NCBI GenBank assembly: GCA_023227695.1
Contig: JALNVE010000059.1
Coordinates: forward strand, 1 to 12,466
Source of the DNA: Paludibacteraceae bacterium
GTDB lineage: Bacteria > Bacteroidota > Bacteroidia > Bacteroidales > Paludibacteraceae
DNA length: 12,466 bases
Direction: 5' to 3'
Shown: one piece after another, positions 7,425 to 12,466 of the stretch
Position numbering within the stretch: position 1 is the first letter of the stretch
Layout of the letters: each line of letters opens with the position of its first letter
Position numbers and translations under genes: made by a program
Notes under the pieces: model-generated
Told to the model about the DNA's origin: nothing
Databases searched by the model: none
The model's input: the letters and a program-made list of their open reading frames with translations, nothing else

Positions 7425-8396
7425 ATGGCAACAGAGAACAAGCCCTATGTAGTCGGAATTGACTTAGGAGGCACAAATACAGCTTTCGGAATTGTTGATG
7501 CAAGAGGAAATGTTTTAGCATCAGATTCCATCAAGACAAAGTTATATAATGACGATTTAGACAAATACATCGAAGAGATTCACAAAGGTCTTCTTAAGTT
7601 AATTGAGAACAATTGTGGGATTGAGCGCATCAAAGGTATCGGTGTAGGTGCACCAAACGCAAACTACTACACAGGAAATATCGAATATGCGCCAAACCTT
7701 CCTTGGAAGGGCATTATTCCTTTCGCAAAACTTCTTTCTGACAAGTTCGGAGTTCCTGTAGCATTGACAAACGACGCTAACGCTGCTGCTATCGGTGAGA
7801 TGACTTACGGAGCAGCTCGCGGGATGAAAGATTTCATAATGATCACACTCGGAACCGGTGTTGGCAGTGGTGTTGTAGCTAACGGTCAGTTAATCTACGG
7901 TCACGACGGATTCGCAGGAGAACTTGGTCACGTCATTGTTCGTCGTAACGGACGTCTGTGCGGATGCGGAAACAAAGGATGCTTGGAGACTTACACATCA
8001 GCAACTGGTGTAGCAAGAACAGCTCGTGAGTTTTTGGAAAACAGAGCTAACGAAGATTCTTTGTTAAGAAAGATGCCTATTGACCAAATCACATCAAAAG
8101 ATGTTTTTGATGCTGCTAAAGCAGGTGATAAGTTAGCTAAAGACGTATTCGAATTCACAGGAGAAACTCTAGGAGAGGCGTTTGCAGACTTTGTTAAGTT
8201 CAGCAGTCCTGAAGCATTCATTCTATTTGGTGGTTTGGCTAAATCAGGAGATATGCTTCTTAACCCAATCAAGAAGGCAATGGAAGAAAACCTTATGCCA
8301 ATCTTCAAAAACAAGGTCAAAGTGCTCTTCTCTGAAATGAAAGACGCTGATGCTGCTATCTTAGGTGCATCTGCTCTTGCATGGGAAGCTAAATAA
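7425..8396 (+). CDS. ROK-family sugar kinase, probable glucokinase
   Basis: Cytoplasmic ATP-dependent hexose kinase of 323 residues, the normal length for ROK proteins. The phosphate-binding loop is GIDLGGTN (11-18). The catalytic aspartate is in TNDANAAAIGE (Asp117). The second ATP motif is TLGTGVGSGV (141-150). The sugar-contacting stretch is GELGH (165-169). The ROK zinc site follows, with His169 and Cys179, Cys181 and Cys186 in CGCGNKGCLE. The intact ExGH-type and zinc motifs indicate an active kinase rather than a ROK repressor, and there is no N-terminal helix-turn-helix. Beside a GluP-like importer, glucose is the most likely substrate; mannose, fructose or N-acetylated sugars are alternatives. 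It starts 18 bases after the transporter stop and a strong terminator follows, so it is the last gene of the unit. Confidence 0.9.
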   Translation: MATENKPYVVGIDLGGTNTAFGIVDARGNVLASDSIKTKLYNDDLDKYIEEIHKGLLKLIENNCGIERIKGIGVGAPNANYYTGNIEYAPNLPWKGIIPFAKLLSDKFGVPVALTNDANAAAIGEMTYGAARGMKDFIMITLGTGVGSGVVANGQLIYGHDGFAGELGHVIVRRNGRLCGCGNKGCLETYTSATGVARTAREFLENRANEDSLLRKMPIDQITSKDVFDAAKAGDKLAKDVFEFTGETLGEAFADFVKFSSPEAFILFGGLAKSGDMLLNPIKKAMEENLMPIFKNKVKVLFSEMKDADAAILGASALAWEAK

Positions 8397-8423
8397 GGAA
8401 AATTTCTATTCCAACCAATCAAG

Positions 8424-8463
8424 AGATGGCAAACGAAGACATCTTCGTTTGCCATCTTTCTTT
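8424..8463 (+). terminator. Rho-independent terminator after the ROK kinase
   Basis: A perfect 16-bp inverted repeat (8424-8439 with 8442-8457, centred on CA) is followed by TTCTTT, 28 bases after the kinase stop. It closes the receptor-transporter-kinase unit. Confidence 0.85.
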
Positions 8464-8488
8464 CAGAAACTATTTGAATTTAATCGTT

Positions 8489-8510
8489 AAATCATTTAAG
8501 ATGATTTTTT
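8489..8510 (+). terminator. Weak terminator-like hairpin in the ABM gene leader
   Basis: AAATCAT/ATGATTT (8489-8495 and 8501-8507) with a 5-base loop runs into six or more T's. The stem is AT-only apart from one C-G pair, so it may be a backup terminator, a leader element, or chance. Confidence 0.3.
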
Positions 8511-8590
8511 GAGAATTTTTAGGATCATGTAAGAAAAACAGCGAACTGTCTGACGAAAAATGGCCTAAAAAAACAATCAAAGAATCAACG

Positions 8591-8611
8591 AAACCACAAT
8601 TTGGTTTTTAT
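8591..8611 (+). other. Small hairpin upstream of the ABM gene
   Basis: AAACCA/TGGTTT (8591-8596 and 8602-8607) with loop CAATT is followed by TTAT, about 35 bases before the ABM start codon. No promoter matching TAnnTTTG was found between the kinase terminator and this gene, so where its transcript begins is unclear. Confidence 0.25.
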
Positions 8612-8646
8612 ACAAAAAAGATTGTAAAAAAAATAAAAACAAAACA

Positions 8647-8979
8647 ATGAAAACACTATTTATTTCATACCAATGCAAAAAAGGAGAAAGGGGAAACTTT
8701 TTAGATGCCATCACTTCAGAAAAGTTAGACGTTGCCAGTAGAAATGAAGAGGGCAACATTCAGTACACCTATTTCCTACCTAAAAATGACGAAGAAACCC
8801 TACTTCTATTAGAAGGATGGAAAGATCAAGAATCTATCGATTCACATAGTAATTCAATCCACTACAAAAGAATCGGTGAGCTCAAGGCTAAATACGTAGA
8901 GAAAACAAACATTTATAGAAGCGACAATATGGTAACGCCTGCAGAATTTGAAAATCGCAATAACTGTTCTGCATTATAA
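8647..8979 (+). CDS. ABM-domain protein (putative YgiN-like monooxygenase)
   Basis: A 110-residue soluble protein, the usual size for single antibiotic-biosynthesis-monooxygenase (ABM) domains with a ferredoxin-like fold. The fold shows as a first strand (MKTLFISYQCKKGERGNFL), 'EEGNIQYTYFLPKNDEETLLLLEGWKDQESIDSHSNSIHY' with the characteristic E-x-W and a His-containing helix, and a last strand near 83-90 (AKYVEKTNIY). The final 17 residues are a polar tail. Relatives include quinol monooxygenases and many proteins with no known substrate, so a specific reaction should not be assigned. It stands alone between two terminators with a roughly 190-base AT-rich leader and has no obvious link to the sugar genes. 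Confidence 0.75.
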   Translation: MKTLFISYQCKKGERGNFLDAITSEKLDVASRNEEGNIQYTYFLPKNDEETLLLLEGWKDQESIDSHSNSIHYKRIGELKAKYVEKTNIYRSDNMVTPAEFENRNNCSAL

Positions 8980-9008
8980 TCCATATTACCAAATAAGAAC
9001 AAATACAA

Positions 9009-9050
9009 AAAAAGTCCCATTGGCTGACCAATGGGACTTTTTATTTTTTA
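9009..9050. terminator. Bidirectional terminator between the ABM and GH3 genes
   Basis: A 15-bp perfect stem (9009-9023 with 9028-9042, core GTCCCATTGG, loop CTGA) has a T-rich tail on the right for the ABM gene and an A-run on the left that acts as a T-run for the leftward GH3 gene. It lies 29 bases after the ABM stop and 17 bases after the GH3 stop. Confidence 0.9.
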
Positions 9051-9059
9051 GCAAAAGAT

Positions 9060-11426
9060 CTACTTTCTCAACAAATTGAGAGGCTCCTTCAGATGTAAAA
9101 CATCAGAAACTTTCTCTGTATAAGAAGAGACATTTACAGAGAGTGTAGCCTTGATATCTGCACTGTTGCTACCAATCAATATCTGATAAGCACCTGCCTC
9201 TACTAGCCACTGGCTGTTAGACTCATCAAACGAAGCAAAGTCTCGTTGTGCAACACGCATACGAAGAGTTTCACTCTCACCTGGCTGCAATAGTTTAGTC
9301 TTTGCAAAAGCTTTCAATTCTTTGGTTGGTTTCTCCAACTTTCCTTTAGGAGCTGTAACGTAAACCTGAGCAACCTCTTTTCCGGCCGTCTTTCCTATAT
9401 TGGTCACAACCACAGAAACTTCAATCTCCGAAGTTTTTTTATTTAGTGTCACTTCCGATTTACTATATACGAAATTGGTATAGCTCAAACCAAATCCGAA
9501 CGGATAAGCCACCTGACGTTTGAAAGTATCAAAATAACGATAACCTACGTAAATGTCCTCCTCGTGGTTTGAGTAGTCAATACCCTTGATATTTCCATAA
9601 ATATAGGTCTCCATATTCTTATAGGTGTACATATCGTATTCCTGAGGAAAGTTACGAGTTGAATAATGGTCAACGGCCGCAATTGGCCAAGTCATAGTCA
9701 ACTTGCCAGAAGGATTGGCTTTTCCTGTAAGCACATCAGCAACAGAGTTACCACCCTCCTCGCCTGGCTGCCAAGCCACAAGGATTGCATCCACGAACTC
9801 ACGCCATGAAGCGGTCTCAATAACCGAACCTGAGTTGATGATGACAATGACACGCTTGCCCGCTGAATGGCATATATCCGAAACGTTGTGAATCAAACCT
9901 TGCTCCAATAGAGAGAGGTTGAAATCATTCTCGATAGAGCGGTCCATCGCCTCTCCTGCCTGACGACCAATTGTGATGACAGCTGCATCGGCCTCGGCCA
10001 TTTCGTGTTGGATACATCTCTCAGTAATTTCAATCTCATCTAACTTAGGTTGTCCATTATTGAGAAACCACATAGCCGGATTCTTATCGACCTTAAGTTT
10101 CAAGCGAGCATATTTCACATAACTCTTATAAATATCCGTAAGCGTCTGAGTAGTAGAAATGCCAACGTTCTTCAGACCATCTACCATATCCACAACGTAT
10201 GGCACATTCACACTACCAGAGCCCAAACCTCCTGAAGAAAAATCATACGAGTTAACTCCGAAAAGTGCCACCTTCTTTACATTTTGGAAAGGAAGAGTTT
10301 CATTTGCATTCTTCAACAACACCATACCTTCGGTACTACTCTGACGAGTAATCTGAGCATGAGCCTTCAAATCTGGTTTTTCAGAATAGTTATAATTCTT
10401 GAAGTGCGGAGTTCTGACGATATACTCAAGCATACGATGAACATTTACATCCAACTCTTTCATGCTAAGTTTTCCGCTCTTCACCATAGCGATGATGCTA
10501 TCCATTTGGAATGGCAATCCAGGCATCAACAAATCACTGCCGGCGGTTAGTTCTTCGTTTATCGGCAAATAAACACGCCAATCCCAATCGGTCATCACCA
10601 TACCGTCAAACCCCCAATCTTTTCGCAAAATATCGGTCAATAAATCTTTGCTACCCATCGCAAACTGACCATTTATAAGATTGTAAGAAGACATCAACGT
10701 CCAAGGCTTGCTTTCGCGTACCATCTTCTCGAATCCACGCAAATAGATTTCACGCAAAGCGCGAGGACTTACGCGTTCATCCACTTTCGTACGGTCAGTC
10801 TCCTGAGAGTTAACAGCAAAGTGTTTTGAGCTTACGCCCACACCTTGACTCTGAACACCCTTGACGTAAGCAGTAGCAATAGCGCCCGTTACAAATGGAT
10901 CTTCACTATAATACTCAAAATTCCTTCCACAGAGAGGGTTACGATGGATGTTCATTCCTGGACCAAGAACCACATCACAACCATACTCTAAGGTCTCGTT
11001 TCCGATAGCCTTACCTACATTCTCCACCAAATCGGTGTTCCAGGTACATGCCAAACAAGTTCCGATAGGAAAACCTGTAGCGTAGTAAGTCTGAGATGAA
11101 CCTTCGCGAGTTGGATCAATACGAACTCCCGCAGGACCATCGGTCAACACAGTTGCGGGGATGCCCAATCTCGGAATGGCAACCGTAACACCAGCAGCAC
11201 CCGAAACGAATTTCTTCTGATTTCCGACCATAGTCATACCATCTCCGAAAGATTTGTTTCCGCCACCCACTACCAATCTAGCTTTTTCCTCAAGGGTCAT
11301 AGCGTTCACAACCTCATCGATATTATCGGCACGAAGCTGAGGTGCTTTCTGTGCAGCGGCTCCTTCAGTGGCCAACAATGGAGCTGCCATCAAAGAAAAG
11401 TATAGAAAAATTCGACTTCTTCTCAT
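9060..11426 (-). CDS. Secreted GH3 glycoside hydrolase, probable beta-glucosidase
   Basis: Retaining exo-acting glycosidase of 788 residues. A signal peptide (about 1-25, cleavage near GAAAQ) without a lipobox Cys indicates periplasmic export. The (beta/alpha)8 domain (about 35-340) carries substrate-binding TDGPAG (95-100), NIHRNPLCGRNFEYYSEDP (159-177), KHFAVN (201-206) and the nucleophile Asp280 in GMVMTDW. The alpha/beta sandwich domain (about 360-600) carries GRQAGEAMDR (487-496), where Glu492 is the probable acid/base. The C-terminal fibronectin-III-like domain (about 665-765) follows 'YPFGFGLSYT'. Family length and all key residues look intact. The motifs fit beta-glucosidases best, though GH3 members also cut xylosides or other beta-linkages. 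It starts 10 bases after the upstream GH3 stop, so the two are co-transcribed, and a bidirectional terminator follows. Confidence 0.9.
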   Translation of the reverse strand: MRRSRIFLYFSLMAAPLLATEGAAAQKAPQLRADNIDEVVNAMTLEEKARLVVGGGNKSFGDGMTMVGNQKKFVSGAAGVTVAIPRLGIPATVLTDGPAGVRIDPTREGSSQTYYATGFPIGTCLACTWNTDLVENVGKAIGNETLEYGCDVVLGPGMNIHRNPLCGRNFEYYSEDPFVTGAIATAYVKGVQSQGVGVSSKHFAVNSQETDRTKVDERVSPRALREIYLRGFEKMVRESKPWTLMSSYNLINGQFAMGSKDLLTDILRKDWGFDGMVMTDWDWRVYLPINEELTAGSDLLMPGLPFQMDSIIAMVKSGKLSMKELDVNVHRMLEYIVRTPHFKNYNYSEKPDLKAHAQITRQSSTEGMVLLKNANETLPFQNVKKVALFGVNSYDFSSGGLGSGSVNVPYVVDMVDGLKNVGISTTQTLTDIYKSYVKYARLKLKVDKNPAMWFLNNGQPKLDEIEITERCIQHEMAEADAAVITIGRQAGEAMDRSIENDFNLSLLEQGLIHNVSDICHSAGKRVIVIINSGSVIETASWREFVDAILVAWQPGEEGGNSVADVLTGKANPSGKLTMTWPIAAVDHYSTRNFPQEYDMYTYKNMETYIYGNIKGIDYSNHEEDIYVGYRYFDTFKRQVAYPFGFGLSYTNFVYSKSEVTLNKKTSEIEVSVVVTNIGKTAGKEVAQVYVTAPKGKLEKPTKELKAFAKTKLLQPGESETLRMRVAQRDFASFDESNSQWLVEAGAYQILIGSNSADIKATLSVNVSSYTEKVSDVLHLKEPLNLLRK

Positions 11427-11436
11427 ATATTATAAT

Positions 11437-12466
11437 TTACAATTTAAATACAAATGATGACTGGCTTACACCCAACTCATTGCTTCGAACACAAGGAGCA
11501 GCACCTCCCACAGTGAATGTATACTCACCCTTCAAAAGTTTAGCAGAACCATCCTCTTGGATTGTCTTCAACTGGTCGGCATCGATATTGAAATCAACCG
11601 TCACCTCCGAATTTGGAGCAATTTTCACACGTTTAAAAGCAATCAATTCCTGGTTAGGAGCTCCCTTTCCTGCAGAGGGAGATGCGAAGTAAACTTGAGC
11701 AACCTCCTCAACGGCCACATTACTTTCATTCTTAAGAATTGCCTTCACCTGAATAGTTTTGTCCTTCTTCAAAACAGAAGCAGCAGTCTTAGCGTCAGAC
11801 AAAGCAGCAGCTGAGTAAGAGACCTTGCTGTAGTTCAACCCATAACCGAAAGGATACATCACATTATCTGACATATACTTATATGTACGGTTCTGCATTG
11901 AATAATCCTCAAATGCAGGGAGCTTTGTTACGTCAGCAGGGAAAGTGATTGGCAAACGACCGCTAAAGTTAGCATCGCCAAAGAGCAAATCGCCCAAGGC
12001 AAGTCCGCCCTCCTGACCCGCATACCAAGTGAAGACAACGGCATCAGACAAATCGCAGATTTCGCGCATATCAATTGGGCTACCACCTGTAAGAACGACG
12101 ATTAATCCGCTTTTCTTTCCTTGGTCCAAACGACTCTTACGTACTCGGCGCAAAAAACTCATCTGAGACTCGGGCAAGCCGATTCCAGCCCTATCACCAA
12201 GAGTTGAGTTGGCGATAGACTCACCCTCTTCTCCCTCAGTGTTTCCGTTGTTACCCATTACTATGATAGTGTAGTCAGATTCAGTAGCATCACCAATAGC
12301 CCAGTTCATCTCGTTCAACTCTGGAGCGATCAACATAAAACCAGGACGGAAGTTGACGCTGGTTCCATTACTTACCTTAGAAACGATACCTTGTAGGTAA
12401 GAACTGTAACGAGGACTCAATCCATAATAGTTACCCATCAAGTTGAAAATATCTGTTGCACCTTCA
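11437..12466 (-). CDS. GH3 glycoside hydrolase, C-terminal part (cut by window edge)
   Basis: The frame is open from the right edge of the window to the stop at 11437-11439, giving 342 visible residues. No start lies inside the window: an in-frame TTG at 12441 followed by ATG at 12438 is internal, because homologous sequence continues before it. The visible part is the alpha/beta sandwich ('LMGNYYGLSPR', 'IIVMGNNGNTEGEEGES' at about 67-83, 'FTWYAGQEGG', 'GRLPITFP', 'YPFGYGLNYS') and a complete fibronectin-III-like domain ('VEEVAQVYFASP', 'LKGEYTFTVGG'). The 'EGEEGES' loop likely holds the acid/base Glu. The nucleophile domain is outside the window. These motifs recall xylosidase/glucosidase-type GH3 proteins with a 'LxGNYYG' signature, a different subfamily from the downstream gene, so the two probably act on different linkages or positions. 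Confidence 0.88.
   Translation of the reverse strand, partial: EGATDIFNLMGNYYGLSPRYSSYLQGIVSKVSNGTSVNFRPGFMLIAPELNEMNWAIGDATESDYTIIVMGNNGNTEGEEGESIANSTLGDRAGIGLPESQMSFLRRVRKSRLDQGKKSGLIVVLTGGSPIDMREICDLSDAVVFTWYAGQEGGLALGDLLFGDANFSGRLPITFPADVTKLPAFEDYSMQNRTYKYMSDNVMYPFGYGLNYSKVSYSAAALSDAKTAASVLKKDKTIQVKAILKNESNVAVEEVAQVYFASPSAGKGAPNQELIAFKRVKIAPNSEVTVDFNIDADQLKTIQEDGSAKLLKGEYTFTVGGAAPCVRSNELGVSQSSFVFKL

Noticed and set aside
9703..10550. Several plus-strand open frames antisense to the complete GH3 gene
   Set aside because: All are under 90 codons, sit within a conserved coding sequence and show no recognisable protein features.
12438..12441. TTG/ATG near 12440 as the start of the right-hand GH3 gene
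   Set aside because: The frame stays open to the window edge and the preceding codons (EGATDIFN) continue the GH3 domain, so this is an internal position of a truncated gene.

Overview
The window reads as chromosomal DNA from a Bacteroidota, most likely order Bacteroidales; the genus cannot be fixed from the sequence. The clues are an AT-rich sequence, start codons with no clear Shine-Dalgarno, promoter elements of the Bacteroidota type (TAnnTTTG at -7, TTTG-like at -33), a TonB-dependent receptor with an N-terminal carboxypeptidase-regulatory-like domain, an FHS-family sugar transporter beside a ROK kinase, and secreted GH3 glycosidases.

Layout. Positions 1-54 hold the first 18 codons of a leftward gene, tentatively an ISAon1-type transposase N-terminal protein. 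Next is a leftward aspartate-semialdehyde dehydrogenase gene (asd, 256-1266) with a clear terminator at 183-220. Back to back with it is a rightward exported lamin-tail-domain protein (1367-3094). The two genes share a short region with opposed promoter-like elements around a TTTGTACAAA palindrome. After about 300 bases without a clear gene, a promoter-like element (3327-3358) precedes a 37-codon reading frame that overlaps a TonB-dependent receptor gene by ATGA (3511-5925). The receptor is followed at short spacing by a GluP/FucP-like sugar transporter (5964-7406) and a ROK sugar kinase (7425-8396), with a perfect 16-bp stem terminator after the kinase. A small ABM-domain protein (8647-8979) has its own long AT-rich leader. 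A bidirectional terminator (9009-9050) separates it from two leftward GH3 glycosidase genes: a complete one (9060-11426) and, 10 bases upstream of it, the 3' part of another (11437-12466, cut by the window edge).

How they fit together. The GH3 enzymes probably release glucose or related monosaccharides from beta-linked oligosaccharides in the periplasm or at the surface. The GluP-like transporter would bring hexose across the inner membrane and the ROK kinase would phosphorylate it. The receptor would handle outer-membrane uptake, but it has no SusD partner and its ligand is unknown. This link is inferred from families and position; the GH3 pair and the transporter-kinase pair are on opposite strands and are separate transcription units. 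asd (lysine/diaminopimelate, threonine and methionine synthesis) and the lamin-tail protein look unrelated to sugar use.

Most of the window is ordinary accessory-to-core Bacteroidales content. The items most worth a second look are the small ORF translationally overlapping the receptor gene, the opposed promoters between asd and the lamin-tail gene, and the receptor-transporter-kinase arrangement without SusD.
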